Source of the DNA: an uncultured Aquimarina sp.
GTDB taxonomy: Bacteria; Bacteroidota; Bacteroidia; Flavobacteriales; Flavobacteriaceae
Direction: 5' to 3'
NCBI GenBank assembly: GCA_947496555.1
Contig: CANMDH010000016.1
Coordinates: 39,407 to 103,406, forward strand
DNA length: 64,000 nt
How positions within the stretch are numbered: the first letter of the stretch is position 1; each line of letters opens with the position of its first letter. Both the position numbers and the translations under genes were made by a program. Shown one piece after another: positions 1 to 7,801 of the stretch. The notes under the pieces were generated by a model. It was given only the letters and a program-made list of their open reading frames with translations. It had not been told where the DNA came from and did not search any database.

Positions 1-373
1 TACCTATGACTTTGATATAATCGATTTCGAAACTATCTAAAATCTTATTTACTTTGAATTCGGTTATTAATGATCTAAAGTTGCTTTGATAGGCAATGAA
101 CTCCAAAGAAACCTTCACTAAATAATCATCACAACCAATTCCGAAGTCTTCAAAAATGGATGAATTTTCAATTAAGGGTTTCACTTCTAAAATTCTAATA
201 TTTGATATTTCGAAATTTTTAGTAGAATCATATTTGTCCAGGAAAATTTTTATACTGGATAGATTGCTCTGTACAGAAAGGTTAATTCTTTCTTTGATCC
301 GGTCATAGCTAAGTTCTTGTGAGGTCATACTTAATGTCATGAATAGAATTAATGTTGTTATTATCTTTTTCAT
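1..373 (-). CDS. Secreted protein of unknown function, C-terminus beyond the window
   Basis: The reading frame opens with ATG at 373 and stays open for 124 codons to the window edge, so the gene is truncated only by the window. The first 19 or so residues (MKKIITTLILFMTLSMTSQ) form a signal peptide with a likely cut before Glu20. No known domain is recognised. The protein resembles its downstream-strand neighbour at 390-899 in three respects: a signal peptide followed by QEL, a KE/KS-I-KS helix, and a motif near the end that reads DSFEIDYIKVIG here and DGYESDYIKILG there. The two are tandem paralogues separated by 16 bp and probably co-transcribed. They lie on the integrase side of the putative mnmE attachment site, so they could be cargo of a mobile element. 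Function is unknown. Confidence 0.75.
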   Translation of the reverse strand, partial: MKKIITTLILFMTLSMTSQELSYDRIKERINLSVQSNLSSIKIFLDKYDSTKNFEISNIRILEVKPLIENSSIFEDFGIGCDDYLVKVSLEFIAYQSNFRSLITEFKVNKILDSFEIDYIKVIG

Positions 374-389
374 TGTTATAATTTTTTAG

Positions 390-899
390 TTAATCATTAA
401 GGGCTAATCGATTTAATATATAGTACTCTGGATCTTGAATAGATCGGTAATATTCGTGTATGCTTTTTCGACCTAGTATTTTGATATAATCACTCTCATA
501 TCCATCGATAACTTTCTTGATTGCGCATTCTAATACAGCAGTAGCTTGATGACTTATATTTTCGGCACTATAAGCAAAGTCGAGTGAAGCATTGATCCTG
601 TAATATTTGGGAGGTACGATTTCTATTTCATTAACTTCTTCTACATAATCTCCTGCTATCATCTCAATAATTCTAAAATCTGTTATTTTATCCAACCTTA
701 ATTTCTCGCAGTGTTTGGGAAATCGGTCACACTTTGTGTAAAAGAGTTGACGAAATGATTTGATTGAATTAAATCTAACAGGTAAGTTAGCTTCTACTGC
801 TGAATACAATTTTGATTTAATCTCTTGGTGTTTTAATTCCTGGCTTATAGTAATGAAGCTAATATTTAGCATTAAAAATGTTATTATGATAGTTCTCAT
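390..899 (-). CDS. Secreted protein of unknown function, paralogue of the gene at 1-373
   Basis: A 169-residue protein with an N-terminal signal peptide of about 20 residues (MRTIIITFLMLNISFITISQ), so it is predicted to be periplasmic or exported. Two cysteines around residues 57 and 64 (TKCDRFPKHCEK) could form a disulfide, and a third lies in VLECAIKK. It shares the DGYESDYIKILG region and general layout with the partial gene at 1-373, which indicates local duplication. No enzyme motif is visible and the family is not recognised. Codon use and AT content match the surroundings. It sits between the integrase and the window edge, so it may belong to an integrated element. The start is the only ATG directly before the signal peptide. 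Confidence 0.75.
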   Translation of the reverse strand: MRTIIITFLMLNISFITISQELKHQEIKSKLYSAVEANLPVRFNSIKSFRQLFYTKCDRFPKHCEKLRLDKITDFRIIEMIAGDYVEEVNEIEIVPPKYYRINASLDFAYSAENISHQATAVLECAIKKVIDGYESDYIKILGRKSIHEYYRSIQDPEYYILNRLALND

Positions 900-1084
900 A
901 TTGTTGTATTTTAAATTTTTAAAGTGATTTTTTTCTTAAAGTGTACTTTTATTCCGTAAGGTGTTTTTTCCAAATCAACTTAGTGTAGTGAAGCGAACAA
1001 AGATTTATGGTAAGCGCCTGTATAGGCCTTAACAGGAATTTTGTGAAGCTGAACAAGATAAGCTGATTTGGAAAATATTCTTAG

Positions 1085-1754
1085 CTAATTGCCATAAAAT
1101 TCGACATCAGCTGTTGTTTCATGTTTGGCTCCATTGGAATCATTGAAGAAGAAAGTTATCGTTCCTTTTCTGGCATTTCCAATACCTAACTCTCTAAGAT
1201 CAGCATTCATAAAATGATTAGTTCCTAAATCAACTTTAAAAGCTGGTGTCGTTATAATCTCTTCTCCTAGATTATTTATTTTGAGGAAAAGGCCTCCTAA
1301 CCCCATAGATGTGAAATACAAAGAGTAATTAATCTCTTGAGTTAAACCTTCAGGAGGAATAATAAGAATTTGAAAGCGAATATCATCTGAAAAATGGCCT
1401 CTTAAAGGGGTTGGCGTTATGGTTACTTCAAAATCAGTCTGTAAAGATGAGTATTCTACTTTTTGAGATTTGACTATTCCATTGGATGATTCAATAACGA
1501 ATTCGATTTCTTTATTTCCAACTTCAAACGACCGGAATCTTCCTTTTGTAAACTCGCTCTTTAAATCTAAAAATAGGATAAACCGAAAAAAAAATGTTTA
1601 GAAAAAGTCTTAACCTATCATAATTAGGATTCCAAACACTTTTGTTATTTAACCAGGCTTCAAAATATTTCAGGTAACCCCTCATTATTAAAAATAAAGA
1701 GGTAAGGAGTAATAAAGTAGAAATTATTAATACGGTTATTAAGTACTCTCTCAT
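1085..1754 (-). pseudogene. Membrane-anchored protein of unknown function, split by a +1 frameshift in an A9 run
   Basis: Two reading frames abut. The first starts with ATG at 1754 and encodes one membrane segment (about residues 5-25) followed by a basic, aromatic stretch. It would end at 1524. The second frame is open from about 1600 down to the stop at 1085, but has no ATG before the conserved-looking part. It reads on as SEFTKGRFRSFEVGNK, then a beta-rich domain ending in ETTADVEFYGN. Removing one base from the run of nine A (plus strand 1586-1594) joins both frames into a single protein of 222 residues, exactly 223 codons with the stop. The intact protein would be a single-pass membrane protein with an extracytoplasmic beta domain. 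Its ATG overlaps the integrase stop (ATGA, 1751-1754), which suggests translational coupling. A sequencing error, a real mutation or slippage-controlled expression are all possible. Confidence 0.6.
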
Positions 1755-2884
1755 AATTCTAGTTTTAGGTCGGGAATAATATTAGCAGCTTCTTTCATCT
1801 TTTTATCAATGATCTTTGCATAGATTTCCGTGGTTCTTAATTCTTTATGTCCAAGTCGTTTAGAAACGGTGTAGATATCTGCACCATTTTCTAAAAGCAA
1901 TACTGCATTAGTATGCCTAGCACTATGAAACGTAATATGCTTGGTGATTCCTGCACGCATGCACCAACGAAGTATTTCGGCATTAAAATGCGCTCCGTAT
2001 TTTAATCCTACAAATACACGTTCGCTTTCATTTCCTCTTTCCCCTAATAAAATCCGAGCTTGCTCGGAGATATAGAGATATTCCAGACCATCTGTTTTCT
2101 TTTGTCTGAATATGACTCTGGATCCGTGATCTTCGTCTCGTACCTCTGACCATACCATTTTATTAATGTCAGACCATCGTAAACCAGTTAAACAACTAAA
2201 AAGAAATGCATTTTTAAGAATTGGGTATTTACACTTGGCGGTTGACATTGCCTGCAGTTCTGAATAGGTGAGATACTCTCGTGTAGATTCTCCTTGTTCA
2301 AACCCTTTAATTGATTTGATTACATTGGTATCCATATATCCTTGCTCGTAAGCTTCTCGCAAAGCTGCACGTAGTTTATTAAAATAGGTATATTTTGAAT
2401 TTTGAGATAGGGGAGTGTCGCTCTTTGTTCTGGCTTTGGTATTCAGATGTTTTTTGAACCCTTTTACAAAATCCTCGTCAATATCTCTCAGCATTTTTTG
2501 TGGAGGACAATAACGCTCTATATGCTTATAAGCAGCATCCCAATTATCGTAATTGCCTTTACTTTCGTATCGTTCTTCCTTTAGCTTATTGTAATACTCC
2601 AGGAATAATGTTTTACTCTTTTCATTATCCTTTATGTTGTATTTTCCTTTAATGTGATCGGCTTGCCGTATAGTCAGTATTTTTTCCGCTAATTGTAAAG
2701 TCTCTTTGTTTTCCTTTTTTTCTGTAGCGTTATTCGGATTTTGATGTAAATATAGTTTTAGATATTCAAAATCTCGGTTATGTTTTTTCTTGCCGTCACC
2801 GTCTATTGAATAGCCTTTGTAGTATTCTAGGTACAGGCTCAGTTTTCCGTTTTTGAGTTTTCGTTTTTTTAGACTAATTTTCAA
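1751..2884 (-). CDS. Tyrosine recombinase/integrase (phage integrase family)
   Basis: A 377-residue site-specific recombinase. The N-terminal part (about 1-90) resembles the arm-binding domain of Bacteroidota integrases, residues 90-195 form the SAM-like core-binding domain, and 205-365 form the catalytic domain. The catalytic residues are visible: Arg236 in TGLRWSDI, Lys262/263 in the beta hairpin, His320 and Arg323 in HSARHT, His346 in RLGHKEL, and the nucleophile Tyr355 in TEIYAKI. All key residues are present, so the enzyme should be active. The gene starts 184 bp from the mnmE stop codon and reads away from mnmE, the usual arrangement of an integrase at the end of an integrated element. 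The downstream membrane gene overlaps it by 4 bp. Recognition as an integrase is certain, but the type of element (prophage, ICE or island) cannot be decided here. Confidence 0.95.
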   Translation of the reverse strand: MKISLKKRKLKNGKLSLYLEYYKGYSIDGDGKKKHNRDFEYLKLYLHQNPNNATEKKENKETLQLAEKILTIRQADHIKGKYNIKDNEKSKTLFLEYYNKLKEERYESKGNYDNWDAAYKHIERYCPPQKMLRDIDEDFVKGFKKHLNTKARTKSDTPLSQNSKYTYFNKLRAALREAYEQGYMDTNVIKSIKGFEQGESTREYLTYSELQAMSTAKCKYPILKNAFLFSCLTGLRWSDINKMVWSEVRDEDHGSRVIFRQKKTDGLEYLYISEQARILLGERGNESERVFVGLKYGAHFNAEILRWCMRAGITKHITFHSARHTNAVLLLENGADIYTVSKRLGHKELRTTEIYAKIIDKKMKEAANIIPDLKLEL

Positions 2885-3068
2885 TGCAAAATAAATTTAT
2901 GGTGTACTTTTTACATCTTTATAGAATGTGAAATATAAAAGGTGTAAAAATGTGGTAATAAATTTACTAAAAAAGGTATGATAAAAGAAATGAAAAGCAA
3001 ACTAAATGTTTGTTAACTGTGTATATATCAATGAAAGGAAGCTAAAAGTGTATCAAAGGAAAATATAA
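2885..3068. other. AT-rich spacer between integrase and mnmE, possible integrase-binding region
   Basis: This 184-bp gap is very AT-rich and has no open frame. It contains related short blocks in opposite or direct orientation (GGTGTACTTTTTACATC near 2899 and GGTGTAAAAATG near 2940) that could be arm-type integrase sites. The integrase promoter must also lie here. No clear terminator for mnmE is seen. Confidence 0.3.
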
Positions 3069-3086
3069 TTACTTCCCGATGCAAAA
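3069..3086 (-). other. Candidate attachment site: 3' end of mnmE
   Basis: These 18 bases encode the last residues of MnmE (FCIG-K and stop). The 3' end of trmE/mnmE is a known target of SGI1-type genomic islands. Here a tyrosine integrase gene lies immediately beyond the mnmE stop, which makes this end a plausible attL/attR core. The second copy would lie left of base 1 and cannot be seen. No second copy was found inside the window. Confidence 0.35.
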
Positions 3087-4481
3087 ATTAGCAAAGATAT
3101 TTCCAAGCAAATCATCACTGGATATTTCTCCTGTGATCTCACCAAAATGATACAGCGCCTGACGGATATCTATAGCCATCAGGTCCCCAGAAAGTCCTGT
3201 GTCTAATCCATATTGTACCTTTTGGATTTCTTCAAGTGCTTTCAATAATGCATCATAGTGACGCGTATTGGTAACAATAGTTTCATTGTTACGCAGGGCT
3301 CCTGTATTTACAAATTCCAGAAGTTTGTTTTGTAACTCTTCGACCCCCAAACCAGTTTTCGCAGAAAGTAAATGAATGTTGTCGATCTCTGCAGTTAAAT
3401 GATCAATTTGATCTTGTTGTAGTTTATCAATCTTATTAGCAACAATGATCAACGGTTTTTGAGGATATTTATTCCTGATTTGATTGATTTCGATAATAAC
3501 TTCTCTCCCTTTGGGGGAGATGTCGGAAGCAGAGGGGGCTGTTAATTGCGAACTGTCTACCAAATAAATCACTACCTGGGCCTGTTCAATTTTTTCGAAG
3601 GTTTTTTGTATACCAATACTTTCTACTACATCCTTGGTTTCTCGTATACCCGCGGTATCAATAAATCTGAAACCGATTCCCCCTATATTAATCTCATCTT
3701 CAATGGTATCACGAGTAGTTCCAGCTATCTCAGAAACTATAGCTCTTTCTTCGTTAAGCAGTGCGTTGAGCAATGTTGATTTTCCAACATTAGGCTCTCC
3801 TACAATCGCTACAGGAATTCCATTTTTGATAACATTTCCAACAGCAAAAGAATCGATCAGACGTTTTAAAACCTTAGTGATTCTGTTGATTAGGTCTTTA
3901 AATTGTGTACGATCAGCAAACTCTACATCTTCTTCAGCAAAATCAAGTTCTAATTCTATAAGAGAAGCAAAATTGAGCAGTTCATCTCTTAATTTTTTAA
4001 TCTCATTAGAAAATCCACCGCGCATCTGTTGCATAGCAATTTGATGAGAAGCTTCAGAATCGGAAGCAATCAAATCTGCCACGGCTTCTGCTTGCGAAAG
4101 ATCCAGTTTCCCATTCAGGAAAGCACGCAATGTAAACTCACCGGCATCTGCCATGCGACACCCTTTACGTAGTAAAAGTTGAATAATTTCTTGTTGAATA
4201 TAGATAGAACCATGACAAGAAATCTCTATAGTTGGTTCTCCTGTATATGAATTGGTTCCTTTAAAAATAGATATTAGCACTTCATCCAATACTCGTTCTT
4301 CATCTACAATGTGCCCAAGATGTATCGTATGACTTTTTTGTTTGTCAAGCTCCTTTCCACTTACAGATCTAAATAAGGGAGAGCATATTGCAATTGCATC
4401 CTTTCCCGACACACGAATTACTGCGATGGCGCCTGCTCCTGATGGAGTGGCTAAGGCTACTATAGTATCTTGTGGAATCAT
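3069..4481 (-). CDS. mnmE: tRNA modification GTPase MnmE (TrmE)
   Basis: A 470-residue protein of typical family length. With MnmG it installs the 5-carboxymethylaminomethyl group on wobble uridine 34 of certain tRNAs. Residues 1-120 form the tetrahydrofolate-binding domain and the remainder a helical domain with an inserted G domain. G-motifs are seen: GEPNVGKS at 228-235, GTTRD near 254, DTAG at 275-278, and NKID at 349-352. The C-terminal FCIGK, whose cysteine is part of the family signature, is intact. The start ATG precedes the conserved PQDTIVALATP. Between G3 and G4, about residues 311-327, lies an extra stretch (SQLTAPSASDISPKGREV) whose DNA resembles a dispersed intergenic repeat (see 3501-3545). 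The gene stands alone, next to an integrase at its 3' end. Confidence 0.97.
   Translation of the reverse strand: MIPQDTIVALATPSGAGAIAVIRVSGKDAIAICSPLFRSVSGKELDKQKSHTIHLGHIVDEERVLDEVLISIFKGTNSYTGEPTIEISCHGSIYIQQEIIQLLLRKGCRMADAGEFTLRAFLNGKLDLSQAEAVADLIASDSEASHQIAMQQMRGGFSNEIKKLRDELLNFASLIELELDFAEEDVEFADRTQFKDLINRITKVLKRLIDSFAVGNVIKNGIPVAIVGEPNVGKSTLLNALLNEERAIVSEIAGTTRDTIEDEINIGGIGFRFIDTAGIRETKDVVESIGIQKTFEKIEQAQVVIYLVDSSQLTAPSASDISPKGREVIIEINQIRNKYPQKPLIIVANKIDKLQQDQIDHLTAEIDNIHLLSAKTGLGVEELQNKLLEFVNTGALRNNETIVTNTRHYDALLKALEEIQKVQYGLDTGLSGDLMAIDIRQALYHFGEITGEISSDDLLGNIFANFCIGK
3501..3545. repeat. Dispersed-repeat-like sequence inside the mnmE G domain
   Basis: The plus strand reads TTCTCTCCCT, a short loop, GGGAGATGTC, then AGAGGGGG. 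TCTCCC (3504-3509) and GGGAGA (3515-3520) form a perfect stem. A related sequence with the same order (TTCTCTCCCT, GAGATGTCCG, CAGAGAGGG) lies in the non-coding spacer at 48933-48975. Inside mnmE it is read in frame and adds a low-complexity segment between the G3 and G4 motifs. Confidence 0.5.
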
Positions 4482-4786
4482 AATCTTTCTTACTGAGTGG
4501 CAAAAATAGAGATTAATATACTCACTTTAAATACGCATTGTTAAACTTTTTTTGAGGAGTTGTTTTTCTTTTTTTATCTTGTGCATGGAAGAAGTTAAAA
4601 TACTTCTATAGTATCTACCTCTTTTCCTCGTGGAAAAAAAGAATTAGGATAAAAATTGGATTCCGAATTAAGCAAACTACTTAATCACGGATACATTGGG
4701 AAATAATTTTGTTGTAATTGTGGTTACAGCAATTTTTATGTACGCTAAATTTAATGTCTAACCAATAATAACTAATTCTTATTCGT
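4482..4786. other. Divergent intergenic region between mnmE and the secreted protease
   Basis: A 305-bp AT-rich region with two divergent promoters expected. TATTTTTG at 4508-4501 on the minus strand fits the Bacteroidota -7 box TAnnTTTG for mnmE, and TAATTTTG at 4704-4711 on the plus strand fits it for the protease gene. Neither has a clean TTG at the expected -33 position. No ORF or hairpin of note was found. Confidence 0.4.
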
Positions 4787-7231
4787 ATGAATTTACAAAA
4801 CACAAACTCAACTTATTTTAGCAAACCACATGCTGTGCAAAAATTAGGAGTCCTAATTTGCATGGTTTTTTTGATTTGTACCAATGTTACTTTAGCTCAA
4901 AATGAGTTAAAACGACATTATACAAAGTATGACCTGAATTTAAAATCAGCAATACAAAAAAGTAATAGTTCACAGATTATTACCGAAACTATTTCTGAAA
5001 AAGATGCTACCTGGTTACGTTTATTTTTTAAAGATGTAAGTCTTGGCCAAAGAAGCACGTTAACCATTACTTCGGCATTAGACGGAGCTACGCAAATTCT
5101 GACTTCTCAAACTATTAAAAACTGGAGTAATTCTAGTGCTTATTTTAATGGTGATAAAGTGACAATACAATTAACTGTAGCTCCTGGTGAAAGTGCTATT
5201 GGAGTCAACGTAAGAGAATTAAGCGTAGGTGAATTAGATCCTACAATAAAATCACAATGTGGATCAAATGACGATAGAGTAGATTCGAATGATGATGCTA
5301 TCGGTAGAATGGTGCCTATCGGGTGTACTGGTTGGATCATTACCAATGGTAAATTGGTAACCGCCGGACATTGCGTGGGTAGTAGTGCTCAGGTAATAGA
5401 ATTTAATGTTCCGAAATCAAATCCTGATAGAAGTATTGTGCATCCGGGACCAGAGGATCAATACCCAATTGGTAATTTTGTTTCTCCATATCCTGGTAGT
5501 CCTAGTCAAGCAAATGATTGGGGAGTTTTTACCGCAAGTGCAAATTCGCAAACAGGTTTAACCCCTATCGAGGCACAAGGTAAATCTTTTAATGTGGTAC
5601 AGGATGCCCCAAGTGGTAGTATCACCATTACTGGTTTTGGTACCGATACAGGGATCGATAATCAAACGCAGCAAACACACACTGGGCCATTATCTTCTGC
5701 AGATAATACTTTTGTGCGGTATAGAACAGATACTACCGGAGGTAACTCTGGAAGCCCTATTATAGATACAGCAACAGGAAATGCGGTAGGAGTTCATGCC
5801 TACGGAGGATGTTCTGGATCGGGTGGTTCAAATTCGGGAGAGAGAGCAACCATACCTGCCTTTTGGGATGCGATGGGTCTAGGTACGCCACCACCGCCAC
5901 CGCCAAGTGAAGATTGCGCAGGCGATGTGTCTTCTTTTCCATTTGATGAGAGCTTCGAATCCAGTTTTGGACAATGGGCTCAGGCTTCGTCGGGAGATGA
6001 TCTGAATTGGACTAGAAATTCTGGAGGAACTCCATCAAACGGAACCGGACCTAGTAGTGCGCCGGATGGAAATACATATATTTATGTAGAAGCTTCAGGA
6101 AACGGAACAGGATATCCTAACAAAAGAGCGATCTTAAACTCTCCTTGTTTAAACTTCAGTGGTTTAACAGAACCAAGCCTAACCTTTCAATATCATATGT
6201 TAGGAAGTGCTATCAATAGCCTTGATGTTGAAGCCAGAACAAATAATGATGGTAGCTGGACTAGTGTCTTTAGTAGAACAGGAGAGCAAGGAAGTAACTG
6301 GAATGCGGCAGATGTTGACCTTGCTGCCTATGCGGGAGAAGCTAGCGTTCAGTTACGATTTAATGTAGTTACCGGTTCTGGTGGAAGCGGCTGGCAAAGT
6401 GATATTGCTATCGATGATGTAAGTATCCAAAATGGTTCCGGTACTCCACCACCACCGCCTACTTGTGATACCATCAATTTTAATGATTTTACAATCACTT
6501 CATTCTCTAATCAGGATTCTTCAGGAAACTTCTCTGTCGGAAATGGAGGAGAGGCTTTATCCTTAACTAATAATACTTGGAAATACATTGCTTTTAATTA
6601 CAATGTAACAGCCAATACGGTTATAGAGTTTGATTTCAGTAGTACATCGCAAGGAGAAATTCACGCGGTAGGTTTTGAAGATGATAATACGTTGACATCG
6701 TCAAGATATTTCAAAGTTCATGGTACTCAAAACTACGGGGTTACTAACTATGATAATTATTCGGGCGGTACGACAACCTATGTAATACCAGTAGGAAGTT
6801 TCTATACAGGATCCATGGATCGATTGGTATTTATTAATGACAATGATGCTGGTTCTGGAAACAATTCTACCTTCTCTAATGTGAAAATCTATGAAGGGTC
6901 TTGTGGACAGTCTGCTCTTACCGAGAGTATTGTTGAACGTGGGTCTATTACTCCTGTTTTAGGTTTGGATGATGAATATAGCGCTTTCAGTTCGAAAATA
7001 TTTCCTAACCCCGCAAGAGATGCGTTCTCTATTTCTATTAATAATAATATTAAAGGAGACGTAAATGCGTTTGTTTATACTATTTTGGGAAGAAGAAAAG
7101 CACAAATCAAACTTTCTTCTGGCGATAATAGGATATCGACTCGCAGTTTTGGTCTCGGAACAGGAATTTATCTTGTGAAGATAGAGCATAAAGGAAACGT
7201 TCTAAGTACTCAGAAGCTAATTATAAATTAA
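4787..7231 (+). CDS. T9SS-exported trypsin-like serine protease with MAM-like and C-terminal sorting domains
   Basis: An 814-residue secreted protease. A signal peptide (cut near Ala37-Gln38) is followed by a pro-region and a trypsin-fold domain at about 150-365. The triad is readable: His195 in TAGHCVG, Asp244 in NDWGVF and Ser321 in GGNSGSP. A Pro-rich linker (six P) leads to a MAM-like domain (about 380-550: FPFDESFES, ending in IDDVSI). A second Pro linker leads to a beta-sandwich, probably carbohydrate- or ligand-binding (about 560-705). The last 80 residues are a type A T9SS sorting domain (KIFPNPARDAF to GIYLVKIEHKGN), so the protein should cross the outer membrane through the gliding-type secretion system and stay on the surface or be released. 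It is monocistronic, with a terminator just downstream. The natural substrate is unknown. Confidence 0.9.
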   Translation: MNLQNTNSTYFSKPHAVQKLGVLICMVFLICTNVTLAQNELKRHYTKYDLNLKSAIQKSNSSQIITETISEKDATWLRLFFKDVSLGQRSTLTITSALDGATQILTSQTIKNWSNSSAYFNGDKVTIQLTVAPGESAIGVNVRELSVGELDPTIKSQCGSNDDRVDSNDDAIGRMVPIGCTGWIITNGKLVTAGHCVGSSAQVIEFNVPKSNPDRSIVHPGPEDQYPIGNFVSPYPGSPSQANDWGVFTASANSQTGLTPIEAQGKSFNVVQDAPSGSITITGFGTDTGIDNQTQQTHTGPLSSADNTFVRYRTDTTGGNSGSPIIDTATGNAVGVHAYGGCSGSGGSNSGERATIPAFWDAMGLGTPPPPPPSEDCAGDVSSFPFDESFESSFGQWAQASSGDDLNWTRNSGGTPSNGTGPSSAPDGNTYIYVEASGNGTGYPNKRAILNSPCLNFSGLTEPSLTFQYHMLGSAINSLDVEARTNNDGSWTSVFSRTGEQGSNWNAADVDLAAYAGEASVQLRFNVVTGSGGSGWQSDIAIDDVSIQNGSGTPPPPPTCDTINFNDFTITSFSNQDSSGNFSVGNGGEALSLTNNTWKYIAFNYNVTANTVIEFDFSSTSQGEIHAVGFEDDNTLTSSRYFKVHGTQNYGVTNYDNYSGGTTTYVIPVGSFYTGSMDRLVFINDNDAGSGNNSTFSNVKIYEGSCGQSALTESIVERGSITPVLGLDDEYSAFSSKIFPNPARDAFSISINNNIKGDVNAFVYTILGRRKAQIKLSSGDNRISTRSFGLGTGIYLVKIEHKGNVLSTQKLIIN

Positions 7232-7267
7232 AATAACATTATAGAAGACATTAAATTTAAAGCAAAG

Positions 7268-7295
7268 CATCCCGATTTTTTCGGGATGTTTTTTT
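7268..7295 (+). terminator. Rho-independent terminator of the protease gene
   Basis: A perfect 8-bp stem, CATCCCGA (7268-7275) with TCGGGATG (7281-7288), a T5 loop, and a T-tract to 7295. It lies 37 bp after the protease stop codon. Confidence 0.85.
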
Positions 7296-7404
7296 GTCTT
7301 AAACTTTGATGTACATTGTAACAAAATGCAATTTTTTTCGTCATATAAGTAGTTATTGCTAAAAATATTAGCAAATTCATCAATCAACTAAAAAAACACG
7401 CATC

Positions 7405-7743
7405 ATGAGAGAAGACAAATCAGTATTAGTTATTACCCATTTATCCCAGTTATTGGATCTTATTACTGGGTTTGGGGGATTTATAGTGCCTTTAATTCTT
7501 TGGTTAACCCAGAGAGAAAGGGTACTGGCTATGGATGAGCATGGGAAATCCATAATGAATTTCCAGATAAGTATGTTTATATATGCTATTATCTGTATTC
7601 CATTAACCTTGTTATTTGGATTAGGTGCTTTAGGATTAATTGGTATTGCCATATTGTGTTTTATATTTCCTATTCTTAACGCAATTAAGGCAAGTAATGG
7701 AGAAACACCTTCGTATCCATTATCATTAAACATAATTAAGTAA
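7405..7743 (+). CDS. DUF4870 family membrane protein
   Basis: A 112-residue protein that matches the DUF4870 (Tic20-like) pattern. It has a first membrane segment with GFGGFIVPLILWLTQRE, a cytosolic turn with DEHGKSIMNFQIS, then two more membrane segments ending in a short tail. DUF4870 proteins are small inner-membrane proteins of unknown role. The motif order (PLILWL, then a charged loop, then NFQIS) and the length fit the family well. It is flanked by terminators on both sides and so is a single-gene unit. An overlapping minus-strand frame covers nearly the same span, but this plus-strand frame encodes the recognisable family. Confidence 0.85.
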   Translation: MREDKSVLVITHLSQLLDLITGFGGFIVPLILWLTQRERVLAMDEHGKSIMNFQISMFIYAIICIPLTLLFGLGALGLIGIAILCFIFPILNAIKASNGETPSYPLSLNIIK

Positions 7744-7747
7744 TAAA

Positions 7748-7779
7748 AAAGCGGGAGATTTTATGAAACCTCCCGCTTT
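7748..7779. terminator. Bidirectional terminator between the DUF4870 gene and amt
   Basis: AAAGCGGGAG (7748-7757) pairs with CTCCCGCTTT (7770-7779) around a 12-base loop. The A-rich left flank and T-rich right flank allow use on both strands for these convergent genes. Confidence 0.8.
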
Positions 7780-7801
7780 ATTGGTCAACACTATTTAAGC
7801 T

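Noticed and set aside
1085-1321. Separate short gene of 78 codons with a TTG start
   Set aside because: The frame is open well upstream to about 1600 and continues the membrane protein that begins at 1754. One frameshifted gene is the better explanation.
1-3068. Prophage at the left edge
   Set aside because: Apart from the integrase no phage structural, lysis or replication gene is visible. An integrated element of unknown type is all that can be said.
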